Part shown: piece by piece, positions 18,192 through 27,237 of the stretch | Numbering within the stretch: the stretch's first letter is position 1 | Layout: every line of letters begins with the position of its first letter | DNA from: Pseudoclavibacter sp. 13-3 | GTDB taxonomy: Bacteria; Actinomycetota; Actinomycetes; Actinomycetales; Microbacteriaceae | NCBI RefSeq assembly: GCF_021168475.1 | Contig: NZ_JAJOZT010000001.1 | Location: 777,238-841,237 of the forward strand | Direction: 5' to 3' | DNA: 64,000 nt | Made by a program: the position numbers and the translations under genes | The notes under the pieces: generated by a model | What the model was told of the DNA's origin: nothing | The model's input: the letters and a program-made list of their open reading frames with translations, nothing else | Database searches by the model: none

Positions 18192-18852
18192 GCTCTGCCT
18201 CCTGTGGCTCGTGTCGTCGAGTGACGCATTCTGCCGTTCGAGCCTCGTCGGCGACCTGTGAGCCTCTGCACGAATCGTGCTGCTCGGCCACAACGGGTGC
18301 TCTTGGCGCCATCCTGCGTCCAAGAATCAGTACAGCGGCTGAGCCTGAGACTGACATGGCGCATGCCCGTGTGATTGCTTTCGGAGACCTGAGACCGAGC
18401 TGTCAGCCGCAGGACGCATCATGCTGCTCCCGCGGCCCACCTCTGCGCGGTCTCGAGCCTCGGCCTGTGCATCGGCACCAACGTGCCGACTGACGCGCTG
18501 ACGGCGTTTGCGATTGCGATTGCGATTGCGATTGCGATTGCGATTGCGATTGCGATTGCGTTCGAGACTCACACTGCGCAGCGGTGTCACAGCGGCGACC
18601 GGTTCGCCTCGGCTCTCCTCGCCCGAGACTTCGCCCGAATCTCTGCAACACCAGCCAAATGCCCGCAACAACGAGCCAATACTGCGGAGATTGGACGGTC
18701 GCTGCGAAGATTCAGAGAAGATCTGAACAGGAGCACAGCGCTTGGCAGAGCCGAACATCGGCAATTTCCTCGGCGTCGGCGTCGGTGCACTGTTCAGCGT
18801 CGGTGCACTGTTCGGCGTCGGCACCGCAGCCGGTTCCGACGCTGAGTGGTCT
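18192..18852. other. 661-bp gap without a convincing gene
   Basis: The gap lies between the protease start and the end of the flavin oxidoreductase gene. It contains the (GCGATT)8 microsatellite and, near 18772-18825, two almost identical 18-bp units (gtcggtgcactgttc plus three bases). Several open frames cross it on both strands, but their composition is low complexity (Arg-Asn, Gln-Ser or Ala-Ile runs) and none has domain character. The protease promoter is presumably here. Confidence 0.6.
18510..18557. repeat. Hexanucleotide microsatellite (GCGATT)8
   Basis: Eight uninterrupted copies of gcgatt, flanked by degenerate copies gcgttt and gcgttc. It lies in non-coding sequence about 320 bp upstream of the HtrA-like protease start. 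A 6-bp unit does not shift a reading frame, but changing copy number would change promoter-to-gene spacing. Confidence 0.9.
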
Positions 18853-19854
18853 TCATCTCTCCCACGCCTCCGCGAGCAGGCGCATACTGCGCAGCCGATC
18901 CGCAGAATCATGCGCATACGTCACCGTGATCAGCTCGTCGGCCCCGGTCGCGTCTGCGAGCGCTCGCAGTTGCGCGACCACGACATCCGCCGTACCGACC
19001 GCACGAACACGCAGCATCGCGTCGCTGAACCGGTGCACCTCGACCGGCAGCGACTCGGGGTCGACCGTGGGCTGCAGCGGCAGTCGGGCACCGGTGCGGA
19101 CGCTGACCATCATCTGCTGCACGGTCGTCCACAGACGCCGAGCCTCGGCATCGGTCGGCGCGACCATCACGTTCACGCCCACCATCACTCGCGGGCACTC
19201 GGTCTGAACCGTGGGCGCATCGGCATCGAACTCTGCCCGATAGGTCTCGATCACCTGCTGCAGGCCGTCTGGCGCGAAGTGCGAGGCGACCGCGAACGGC
19301 AGCCCCATCGCGCCGGCGATCGTCGCGCCGACCGGGCTCGAGCCGAGCACCCAGATCGGCACGTTCGTTCCGGCGGAGACGCCCGACACCACCGGCGCGC
19401 TGAGCGCACGCCCTTCAGGCCCGAACCAGCCGATCAGGTCGGCGATGTTGCGCATGACCGCCTGCGGAGCCGACCCGGAACGCGCCAGCAGCGACGATGT
19501 GGTCGGGTCGGTGCCCGGAGCGCGCCCGATGCCGAGATCGATGCGCCCGGGATGCAGCCGCGCGAGGGTGCCGAACGCCTCGGCGACCATGAGCGGCGGG
19601 TGGTTCGGCAGCATGACCCCGCCCGACCCCACGCGGATGCGGTGCGTGTTCGCCGCTGCCCGCTCGATCAGCAGGTCGGTTGCGCTCGCTCCCAGCTGCT
19701 CGGTGTTGTGGTGCTCGGCATACCAGTACCGTTCGTAGCCCAGCTCATCGGCCAGCTTCGCCGAGTCGAGTGACGCGTCGAGCGCCGCGTTCATGTCGCT
19801 GCCGGCGCTGACCGGCACCAGGTCGAGCACGTTCAGGGGAATGTGGTTGCGCAT
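18853..19854 (-). CDS. LLM-class flavin-dependent oxidoreductase
   Basis: Luciferase-like monooxygenase (bacterial luciferase superfamily) of 333 aa. The ATG at 19854 follows AGGAG and starts MRNHIPLNVLDLVPVS, the usual N-terminus of the MsnO8/YhbW-like subgroup. Diagnostic pieces are YWYAEHHN (about 45-52), RIRVGSGGVMLPNHPP, GRIDLGIGRAPGTD and WVLGSSP. These proteins use FMNH2 or F420H2 to oxidise small molecules; substrate and cofactor preference are unknown. It stands alone between two intergenic regions. The upstream in-frame extension to 19923 lacks a ribosome site. Confidence 0.92.
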   Translation of the reverse strand: MRNHIPLNVLDLVPVSAGSDMNAALDASLDSAKLADELGYERYWYAEHHNTEQLGASATDLLIERAAANTHRIRVGSGGVMLPNHPPLMVAEAFGTLARLHPGRIDLGIGRAPGTDPTTSSLLARSGSAPQAVMRNIADLIGWFGPEGRALSAPVVSGVSAGTNVPIWVLGSSPVGATIAGAMGLPFAVASHFAPDGLQQVIETYRAEFDADAPTVQTECPRVMVGVNVMVAPTDAEARRLWTTVQQMMVSVRTGARLPLQPTVDPESLPVEVHRFSDAMLRVRAVGTADVVVAQLRALADATGADELITVTYAHDSADRLRSMRLLAEAWER

Positions 19855-20382
19855 GAGACTCCTGGTTCCTGGTTTCTGGTTTCTGCGAGCCGCAGCACTC
19901 TGCAGTCTTCTGCCGGAGCTCATCCTCGGCGCGGTTCACCCTCTGCCGCGAACTCACGTTGAGACCCAACGCAGCCGGTGCGTCGGTTCTTCCCATACGG
20001 GTGTCGCACGATCGCGCGCTCTGACTCGGCCACCCGTCACGATCGCGCACCCGTTTCCGCACGTTCAGTGCCGAACACCGGCGTCTCCTTCGCCGAGTTT
20101 GCAAAAAGTACGGCTATCAGACACGCCATTCCGGTTTTTCTACAAACTCGACGCACCTACCCCACCAGAACACACACGACGCTGAGCAGGCCGCTCTGTC
20201 CCCATCCAGACGCCCCCAGACAGCCCCATCCAGACATGGCAAATGCCGCTCCACGAGAACCAGACATGCCAAGTTCCATGTCTCGACCGTCAGTGGGCGG
20301 CATTTGCCATGTCTCGACCGTGTCAAGGGGCGGCATTTGCCATGGCTCCGTCACGAGGCCGCAGTCCCCTGCCCCGGCGCCC
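19855..20382. other. 528-bp intergenic region holding palindromic repeat copy A
   Basis: No gene is visible. Next to the oxidoreductase start are short near-repeats of ctggttt (about 19861-19885). Around 19996-20053 an acgggtg/cacccgt pair with cgatcg cores could fold. The distal half is occupied by the dispersed palindromic element annotated at 20232-20344. Confidence 0.6.
20232..20344. repeat. Extragenic palindromic repeat, copy A
   Basis: The outer arms agacatggcaaatgccgc (20232-20249) and gcggcatttgccatgtct (20297-20314) are exact reverse complements. They enclose an inner palindrome (agacatg 20262-20268 and catgtct 20277-20283). A second copy of the right arm follows at 20330-20344. Related copies lie at 26619-26704 and 33951-34036. 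All are intergenic, each near the 3' end of a gene or gene fragment. Confidence 0.88.
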
Positions 20383-21348
20383 TCACACGGCGCGAATCGC
20401 CCGCACTCTGTTCGCGCGGGCGACCTTCGCCAGCTCGGTGTCAGGCGCCAGCAGCTCCCAGGCATGCGGCACGCCGGGATAGACGCACAGCTCAACCTGC
20501 ACGCCTGAGCGCAGCAGCCGCTTCGCGTAGTCGATGTCTTCATCGCGGAAGATGTCGAGCGTGCCCACGTCGATGAAGGCCTCGGGCAGCCCCGCCAGAT
20601 CTGCGGCACGACCGGGCACAGCGTAGGGCGAAACCGGCTCGAGCGCTCCGGCGCCGTCGCCCAGCAGAGCCTGCCATCCGGTGATGTTGTCTTCGAACCT
20701 CCACGTCAGAAACGCAGCGATCGCGGGGTCGGTCACCACGGTGCGGTCGTCGAGCATGGGGTAGATGAGAATCTGCTTGGCGAGCTTCGGGCCGCGACGG
20801 TCTCGCGCCATCAGGGCGAGCCCCGCCGCCAGGTTGCCGCCGGCACTGTCGCCGATGACGAAGAACCGATCCCGATCACCGCCGCCGAGCTCGTCAAGGT
20901 GCTCCCATGCCCAGACCAGGCCCGCGTACGAATCCTCGCTCGGCGTCGGGTGCGGATGCTCTGGCGCCAGCCGATAGTCCGGGGCGAACAGCGGCACCCC
21001 CGCGGCTGCAGCGTAGCCGGCGATGATGGGAGTGTACTGCTCGATCGTGCCAAGAATCATGCCGCCGCCGTGGGTGTACACGCCAAACGCGTCGCTGCGT
21101 CGGTCGACGGGTGTGAAGAGGCGACCGCGGATGCTCTGGCCGCCCTCGAGCGGAATCTCATGATCGGTGATGGTCACCTCGGTCTCGTCGAAGGGCTCGT
21201 CACCGGTGCCCAGCAGCGCTTTGAACGCTTCGCGGCGGCCTTCGATATCGCCGACGGCTGGCAGCACCACTTCTGCTGATGCCTCTGTCTCGGCCTGCTG
21301 GGCCGCGAGAAAGGCGGCGTATTCGGGGTCTACGGACAACTCTGTCAT
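20383..21348 (-). CDS. Alpha/beta hydrolase, hormone-sensitive-lipase-type esterase
   Basis: A 321-aa carboxylester hydrolase starting at an ATG preceded by GAGGAG. The oxyanion-hole motif HGGG is at 93-96, the nucleophile elbow GDSAGG has Ser168, the acid is probably Asp265 (GTLDIFRDE) and the base is His295 (PGVPHAWE). These are the signature residues of the alpha/beta hydrolase fold-3 (HSL/bacterial group IV) family. There is no signal peptide, so it acts in the cytoplasm. The gene stands alone; its natural ester substrate is unknown. Longer in-frame N-termini to 21456 lack a ribosome site. Confidence 0.92.
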   Translation of the reverse strand: MTELSVDPEYAAFLAAQQAETEASAEVVLPAVGDIEGRREAFKALLGTGDEPFDETEVTITDHEIPLEGGQSIRGRLFTPVDRRSDAFGVYTHGGGMILGTIEQYTPIIAGYAAAAGVPLFAPDYRLAPEHPHPTPSEDSYAGLVWAWEHLDELGGGDRDRFFVIGDSAGGNLAAGLALMARDRRGPKLAKQILIYPMLDDRTVVTDPAIAAFLTWRFEDNITGWQALLGDGAGALEPVSPYAVPGRAADLAGLPEAFIDVGTLDIFRDEDIDYAKRLLRSGVQVELCVYPGVPHAWELLAPDTELAKVARANRVRAIRAV

Positions 21349-21822
21349 GAGAGGCTCCTCACCTGTTCGGCACCCTGTGCGGGTGCATGGTCGCTGCGTG
21401 CATTGCGTCTGCGCTGCAGCCATGACACGCACTGCACGCTGGTACTGCATGTTCACCGCAGTCTGTCAGTGCGCGCATACGAGTGAGTCTGCTCTCACCA
21501 GGGTCGCCCGCACCAATCGAATACGACACCTGGAACCAGTCGTTCACCGAACGGCCACTCGCCCTCCATAAAGTGCAGCCGAACGTCACTCCGCGGTCAC
21601 GAAACGACAAGATCTGAGCCACTTCTCATTCACAGCTTGCCCATAGGTTCTGGGTGTTCGGCCTTCTTCCAGACGCAGCCTGTCTGCTGGCTCTGCGGGA
21701 TCTCAGTGCTTTCGACGCGGTGAGGCCCCGACACTCGCCAGCGCGCCCTGCGCGGCGACGGGGCCTGGCGCACCACCCCGATCCCCCACGCGCCTCGGGC
21801 GCATCTGTAAGGAGTGCTGTTC
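21349..21822. other. 474-bp intergenic region
   Basis: Divergent gap between the esterase and the phosphodiesterase surface-protein gene. It must hold promoters for both. I recognise no strong operator, RNA motif or gene. The end carries AAGGAG as the ribosome site for the start at 21823. Confidence 0.5.
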
Positions 21823-24800
21823 ATGTCATTCATCCACAAGTCGCGGCTGGCTCTGCTCGCCGGGGCGCTGACGGTCGCGACGATCGCGGCTTCGCCGACC
21901 GGCGCCGCAGCCGTCGGCATCGGGCCAGACATCGCATCCGCCGCCGCGACGGCCGCAGGCGGCGACACCGCCCTGCAACCGGCTCAAACCAGCACATTCG
22001 ACGCCAAGAGCGTCTCGCGATCGCCGATCATCGACGGCAATCTCGACGATTCGGTCTGGCAGGTGGGCACCCCGGCAGACGAGAGCATCCCGACCACCGA
22101 CCAGACCAAGCCGTCGACCACGCAGAACACCTTCGATGCGACCTGGGACTACCAGAATCTGTACGTCGCAGTGCATGTCACCGGCGACCAAGACCTCGTC
22201 GACGGCACGAACTGGGGCCACGGCGACATCGTCTCGCTCTTCTTCGACAAGTCGAATCACAAGTCTGCTCCGTTCGCCGCGGGCGATCTGCAGCTGGGCA
22301 TCGGCCTGAATCAGACCGACAACTTCGCGCCGCACATTCTCTTCGGGTCGGCCCCGGGAAACGGACTCACCAGCGACGACCAGACGCGCATCGCCGACGA
22401 GGTGCAGGGCGTCACCAAGCCCACCGCAGACGGCTGGGACGCCGAGGTGGCGATTCCCTGGCAGCAGCTCGGCATCGACGCCTACCTCGACCGCGAGATC
22501 GGCTTCGACCTCGGCGTCGACAACAAGACGGCCGCCCTCACGGGCTCGTCGAGCGAGCTCGCGCTGTGGGAGACCAACGGGCGCAACAGCTTCTGGAACG
22601 ACACGAGCGGCTTCGGCGTGCTCCGCCTCGACGACGAGACCAGGCAGAACACCGACAGCCCGGTGATCTACGACGAGAGCTTCGAGGGCATCGCCGACGG
22701 GCAGCTGCCGGCGAACGTTCGCTCGGCCTCGGGCACCGAGGGCTGGTCGGTGCGCGACGGGGCGCTGCACGGCGACTTCGCCGTCAGCGGCGCCGCCGAG
22801 AAGCGGCTGCTGCTGCCCGCACTCGGGTCAGACGTGACGGTGGATGCCGACGTCACCTTCGAGAAGACCGTCAACGCCGGCCGGTGGGCATCGGTCGTCT
22901 ACCGCAGCGCGCCGGATGACAGCCTCGGCTACTACCATTTCACCAATCGGCTCGACGGTCGCGGCGAGATCACCGAGAAGGTGAAGGCGAACGAATGGAA
23001 GGCGTTCAACAACGCCCCGTCGCCGGGGGCTCTGCAGCAGGGCGTCGCCTATCACTCGTCAGTCGCCGCCTCGGGGCAGCATCTGCATCATGTGCGCACC
23101 GGCGGCGGATCACCTGCAACGCTCGACCTCACCGCCGACGCCGACCAGTCGGGCATCGTCGCCGCCGATGATCTGCGCCACGGCGGGCGCGTCGGAGTGC
23201 AGGTCGACCAGGCGGCTGCCGCCTTCGACAACATCGTGGTCAGACAGCTCAGCATCGACTCGCTCACCGTCGCCTCGTCCGTTCCGGGCTCGGCGAAGCA
23301 GTATGCCGAGATCGCACCGTCGGTCGAGGTCGCTCTGTCGAACGGCGATCATTACACCGCCACCGGCTCGAGCGTGCGCGCATATTCGTCTGACCCGAGT
23401 GTGGTGACGGTTCGAGACGACGGAACGCTCGTGACCAACGCCGCCGGTCAGGCGACTCTGACGTTCATCGTCGGGGCGCGTGCGGTCACGGCGCCCATCA
23501 CTGTCGAGGCGAGCGACGACCGCCCGGCGCTGACGGCCTTGACGGTCGACGACTCTCGTCAGCTCGCCGAGCACATCGTCGGTCAGAATCTGTCGCTGTC
23601 AGACGTCTCGCTGACGGCGAGCACGGTGCTCGGCACGACCGAGCAGCTCGCAGGCGATGACGCCGCGGTGACCTGGGCCTCAAGTGACGACGCCGTCGCC
23701 ACGGTGCAGGACGGGCAGATCGTCTTCGGCAAGAAGGGGCTCGCCAGGCTGACCGCCACCGTCGCAACGACCCCGGCGCCTCTCGACGTCTGGGTGCGAG
23801 CCGACGACAACGATCTGGTCTACATCGACGAGCACTTCGACGATGATCTGACCGCGGGTGCTCTGCCGACCGGTCTGCAGCTGAAGTACGGAAGCGCCTC
23901 GCAGGTGCAGGCAGTCGCCGACGGCCAGGGGCGCGCCCTGCAGCTGGCGCCGTCGACGCGCGTGCTGATTCCGAACATCACCGAGCGCAACGACTACACG
24001 ATCGAAGCCGATGTGACCTATCAGAACGCCGCGAACAGCGCGCGCTGGGGGTCGCTGATGTATCGGGTGCAGAACGGCGATCATCCCTACTTTCAGATGG
24101 CGGTGCGTCAGGGTGCGACTGCGGCCAACGGCGTCGAGTTCGCTCACCGCAACGCGCAGGATCAATGGGATGTTCGACAGACCTCGAGCTTCACCGAGGC
24201 CATCGACGGGTCGAAGACCTATCACTTCGCTGCGACGGTGACCGGCGACCGGGTGAAAGAGCTCATCGACGGCCAGCAGATGATCTTCACCGACCGAGCC
24301 GGCGACTATGCCGCCGGCGACCTCGGCATGCAGAGCGACAACCTCACCATGATCGTCGACAACCTGAAGGTCACGATGAGCCCGGCCGATCTCGGGCCTG
24401 TTCCGCACATCGAAGACGGTGACGTCGAGGTCAAGCAGAAGACGTCGAAGGTGATCGGCACCACGCCGATCATGACCGATCACCTCGCATCGCTCGACGA
24501 CGTGCAGTCGATCGTCGCTGACGATCCGACCGACGGCACGCTCGTCGACGTGCGTGCGTCAGACTCCGATGACGCTCTGAACGTGTTCTCTGGCGACACG
24601 AAGATCAGCTCATTCGACGACTTCGCCGATGCCGCCTATGGCAAGACGCTGATCATCGCGCGTGTGAGCGACCAGAGCAGCGCCAACCGTCTGGGTGAGG
24701 CGCTGCGGCAGCGCGAACTCAGCGATGTCGAGGTGGTCAGCAGCGACGTGCAGCTGCTCGCCGGGTTCCGCGCCGACAACCCGTCGACTCGCTCTGGCCT

Positions 24801-26544
24801 GTTCAGCGACCGCGACACGATCTCGCAGGCCGACGTGGCATCCGTCGTCGACGAGACGAACCGCTCACGCTCGCAGCATGTCATTCTCAAGCAGGGCGCA
24901 GCCGACCGCGCCGTGGTCGAAGAGCTGCAGCGTCGGCTGCTCTCGGTGACCGTGCAGGCCGACGACACGGCCGCAGGCAATGCTGCGGCGATCGCCTCTG
25001 GGGCGAACACCATCATCTCGGCCGCTCCAGAGACCGCGCTGCAGGTCGTCGACAAACTCGGTGACAACGCGCTCCTGCGCCGCATCTTCACGATCGGCCA
25101 CCGTGGCATCCCCACGCAGGCGATGGAGAACTCGATCAGCGGCTACCGCACCGCGGTCGAGGAAAACGGCGCCGACATGGTCGAGACCGACGTGTACGTG
25201 ACGAAAGACGACCACGTCGTCGTTCTGCACGACTCGACGTTCGCCCGCACCACTGACATCACGACGACTCGAGCACTCGACGACTCGGAGTTCACCGGCG
25301 GCGTGACCCGGGCCAATGCACGCCCCAGCGATCTGACGCTTGCGCAGATCGAGAAGCTGCGACTGCGCGATGCCAACGGGGCTGCGACGGCCGAGCCAGT
25401 GCCGACCCTCGACGAGCTGCTCGATTTCGTCAAGGCCCACGACGTCGTGCTCTTCTTGGAGCTGAAAGACCCGACCTCGCCCGCCATCGAAGAGCGCACG
25501 GCCGAGGTAGTGCAGGCCAAGCAGGCCGCTGACCAGGTCGTCTTCATCACGTTCAACCAGTATGAGATTCCGACCATTCAGCAGCTGCTGCCCGGCAACT
25601 CGGTGGGCAATCTGCAGGGGGTCGGCGGCATCGCCACCGGTCGGCCAATGGAAACGCTGCACAAGGCTCTGCAGTATTTGACCCCGCAGAATGCGGCCTA
25701 CGACCCGTCGTTCAACCAGCTGGGCGGCAACGATGCCCAGTCTGCCGACAACCGCACCTTCGTCGCCAACGCGCATGCGCGCAACCTCACGCTGTGGGGC
25801 TGGACGTATTCGGGTGACGGCGACCGTCAGAGCTTTCAGCAGTCGCTGCTGCTCGGCATCAACGGCATGACGACGAACAACTCTGGCTGGACGAAAGACG
25901 CCTTCTTCGGCATCGATGCGGCGAGCCGGTCGTATCAGGTGGCTCCCGGTTCGTCGGTGACGCTGGAGGGCAGCGCCGAGACCAATGTGGGCGATCTCGT
26001 GAATGTCGATGCGCCTTCGGTGGTCGTCGTGGACGGCGGCGACAAGGTGCAGGTCACGGGCAGCACGCTCACCGCCGCGGCCGGTGCCACTGGCACGGCC
26101 ACCGTGCTGCTGCAGACGACCGAGAGCATCCAGGGCGCAGACTTCACGGTCTACTCCGAGCCGATCACCGTGCAGATCGGGCAGTCAGATGACGGCAGCG
26201 GGAGCGGTGACGGGGGCGGGAACGGTGACGGTGGCAATGACGGGAACGGTGACGGGAACGATGGCGGTGGCAACGGCAACGGGAACAGTGACGGCACCGA
26301 TGGCGATGGCACCGGCACCGGCAACGGCACCGGGAACAGTGACAGCACCGATGGCGACGTCGACGGCAGCCGTACTGCCGGCCGAGACGATGCAGACGCT
26401 CAGGAACCAGTCGCACACAACGCCCTGGCCACGACCGGCACCAGTTCGATCATGCTCTTCTGGTCACTGGTCGCAGCGGGCGTGACTGTCATCGGCACGA
26501 CCATGGTCGTCAAAGCGAGGAGCCGCCGCACGCACGACGCCTGA
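21823..26544 (+). CDS. Wall-anchored glycerophosphodiester phosphodiesterase with carbohydrate-binding modules (LATTG)
   Basis: A 1573-aa surface enzyme; the ATG at 21823 follows AAGGAG. After the signal peptide (about 1-30) comes a CBM9/DOMON-like domain (about 55-265: SPIIDGNLDDSVWQ, ATWDYQNLYVAVHVTGD). Two laminin-G-like or DUF1080-like sandwiches follow (about 280-485 and 660-860), separated by Ig-like (Big) domains. The catalytic GDPD domain spans about 1085-1345, with HRG at 1093-1095, Glu1121/Asp1123 and His1136. A Gly/Asp/Asn-rich spacer encoded by imperfect DNA repeats leads to LATTG (1535-1539), a membrane span and a basic tail. GDPDs hydrolyse glycerophosphodiesters. On the cell surface, lipoteichoic-type polymers, host phospholipid products or glycan-linked glycerophosphate are plausible targets. 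The 3' end was copied to 33634-33876. Confidence 0.9.
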   Translation: MSFIHKSRLALLAGALTVATIAASPTGAAAVGIGPDIASAAATAAGGDTALQPAQTSTFDAKSVSRSPIIDGNLDDSVWQVGTPADESIPTTDQTKPSTTQNTFDATWDYQNLYVAVHVTGDQDLVDGTNWGHGDIVSLFFDKSNHKSAPFAAGDLQLGIGLNQTDNFAPHILFGSAPGNGLTSDDQTRIADEVQGVTKPTADGWDAEVAIPWQQLGIDAYLDREIGFDLGVDNKTAALTGSSSELALWETNGRNSFWNDTSGFGVLRLDDETRQNTDSPVIYDESFEGIADGQLPANVRSASGTEGWSVRDGALHGDFAVSGAAEKRLLLPALGSDVTVDADVTFEKTVNAGRWASVVYRSAPDDSLGYYHFTNRLDGRGEITEKVKANEWKAFNNAPSPGALQQGVAYHSSVAASGQHLHHVRTGGGSPATLDLTADADQSGIVAADDLRHGGRVGVQVDQAAAAFDNIVVRQLSIDSLTVASSVPGSAKQYAEIAPSVEVALSNGDHYTATGSSVRAYSSDPSVVTVRDDGTLVTNAAGQATLTFIVGARAVTAPITVEASDDRPALTALTVDDSRQLAEHIVGQNLSLSDVSLTASTVLGTTEQLAGDDAAVTWASSDDAVATVQDGQIVFGKKGLARLTATVATTPAPLDVWVRADDNDLVYIDEHFDDDLTAGALPTGLQLKYGSASQVQAVADGQGRALQLAPSTRVLIPNITERNDYTIEADVTYQNAANSARWGSLMYRVQNGDHPYFQMAVRQGATAANGVEFAHRNAQDQWDVRQTSSFTEAIDGSKTYHFAATVTGDRVKELIDGQQMIFTDRAGDYAAGDLGMQSDNLTMIVDNLKVTMSPADLGPVPHIEDGDVEVKQKTSKVIGTTPIMTDHLASLDDVQSIVADDPTDGTLVDVRASDSDDALNVFSGDTKISSFDDFADAAYGKTLIIARVSDQSSANRLGEALRQRELSDVEVVSSDVQLLAGFRADNPSTRSGLFSDRDTISQADVASVVDETNRSRSQHVILKQGAADRAVVEELQRRLLSVTVQADDTAAGNAAAIASGANTIISAAPETALQVVDKLGDNALLRRIFTIGHRGIPTQAMENSISGYRTAVEENGADMVETDVYVTKDDHVVVLHDSTFARTTDITTTRALDDSEFTGGVTRANARPSDLTLAQIEKLRLRDANGAATAEPVPTLDELLDFVKAHDVVLFLELKDPTSPAIEERTAEVVQAKQAADQVVFITFNQYEIPTIQQLLPGNSVGNLQGVGGIATGRPMETLHKALQYLTPQNAAYDPSFNQLGGNDAQSADNRTFVANAHARNLTLWGWTYSGDGDRQSFQQSLLLGINGMTTNNSGWTKDAFFGIDAASRSYQVAPGSSVTLEGSAETNVGDLVNVDAPSVVVVDGGDKVQVTGSTLTAAAGATGTATVLLQTTESIQGADFTVYSEPITVQIGQSDDGSGSGDGGGNGDGGNDGNGDGNDGGGNGNGNSDGTDGDGTGTGNGTGNSDSTDGDVDGSRTAGRDDADAQEPVAHNALATTGTSSIMLFWSLVAAGVTVIGTTMVVKARSRRTHDA

Positions 26545-26618
26545 CGTTCGTGATCACACGTCGGTGATCTGACGCCGGTGATCTGACGGTCGTCGTCTGC
26601 CCGCCGAGATCTGACGAT

Positions 26619-26704
26619 CGAGACATGGCAAATGCCGCTCCACAACATCCAGACATGACAAGTTCCCTGTCTCGATATCTGTGGGCGGCATTTGCCATGT
26701 CTCG
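26619..26704. repeat. Extragenic palindromic repeat, copy B
   Basis: The 20-bp arms cgagacatggcaaatgccgc (26619-26638) and gcggcatttgccatgtctcg (26685-26704) are exact reverse complements. Between them, agaca...tgtct (26651-26655 and 26668-26672) forms an inner hairpin. It starts 75 bp after the phosphodiesterase stop and could act as its terminator in addition to any other role. Confidence 0.9.
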
Positions 26705-27098
26705 GTACCTTCACAGAGCACGGAGAGCCCGCACTCTGCGTGCACGAGCGACCGTGGTACAGCGTGTCTCTCACTGGGTGGCGCGCGTCAAGACGGGTCA
26801 CACGTCAACACCGAGCACTGAGCACTAAGCACTGAGCACCAGTGCAACCACGGAGAGCCCCGCACCGTCATGCCTGCCTCTCTCAGTGCGAGCTTCTCTG
26901 TCACCCGCTCGGTTCAGCTCTGTGACCACACTCTCGATTCAGGCTGAGAACTCGTGTTTGCTGAGCAGGGCCTCCTCGCACCGCTCACATGCTGACTCAC
27001 CTTTGAGGCTGCGGCCCGGAACACCTGTCACCGGCGCTGCCGGTCGGAGGCTCACGCAGATGGCGTGCACGGGAGCACGTGCAGATGGTGGGTACGAC

Positions 27099-27146
27099 CG
27101 TACAGACGGTGTATTCGTCAGCCGTACAGACCGTGTATTCGTCAGC
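27099..27146. repeat. 24-bp tandem direct repeat (two copies, one mismatch)
   Basis: Copies at 27099-27122 and 27123-27146 share cgtacagac, then g or c, then gtgtattcgtcagc. They lie just before a strong terminator-like hairpin in the gap between two convergent surface-protein genes. Confidence 0.85.
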
Positions 27147-27157
27147 TTCAGAACGAC

Positions 27158-27197
27158 AAGAAGGGCCGCAGCTGCCTGAGCAGCTGCGGCCCTTCTT
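27158..27197. terminator. Strong bidirectional terminator hairpin
   Basis: The 17-bp arms aagaagggccgcagctg (27158-27174) and cagctgcggcccttctt (27181-27197) are perfect complements around a 6-nt loop. It is 40 bp downstream of the stop of the minus-strand phosphoesterase gene and can also stop read-through from the phosphodiesterase gene. T-rich bases are within the distal arm on each strand. Confidence 0.85.
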
Positions 27198-27237
27198 GCA
27201 CAGTCGTCTGTGACGGGCTTGGCCCTATTTACTTGAT

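Larger units (their letters stand above)
26545..27157. other. 613-bp intergenic region with repeats
   Basis: Region between the convergent surface-protein genes. It holds short gatctgacg repeats (26560-26620), the palindromic repeat copy B (26619-26704), a run of gagcact-like units (about 26812-26840), and a 24-bp tandem repeat (27099-27146). No coding sequence is supported. Confidence 0.6.

Noticed and set aside
18327-18917. Minus-strand frame containing a run of Arg-Asn pairs
   Set aside because: The run is simply the GCGATT microsatellite translated. The rest has no domain or codon bias like its neighbours.
18742-19773. Plus-strand frame from a TTG with a good AGGAG ribosome site, beginning MAEPNIGNFLGVGVGALF
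   Set aside because: Most of it is antisense to the clear flavin oxidoreductase gene and its later part has shadow-like composition. Only the first 30 or so codons could be real, and nothing supports them.
20232-20344. Palindrome as the end of an insertion sequence
   Set aside because: No transposase frame, no target-site duplication and no second end nearby.
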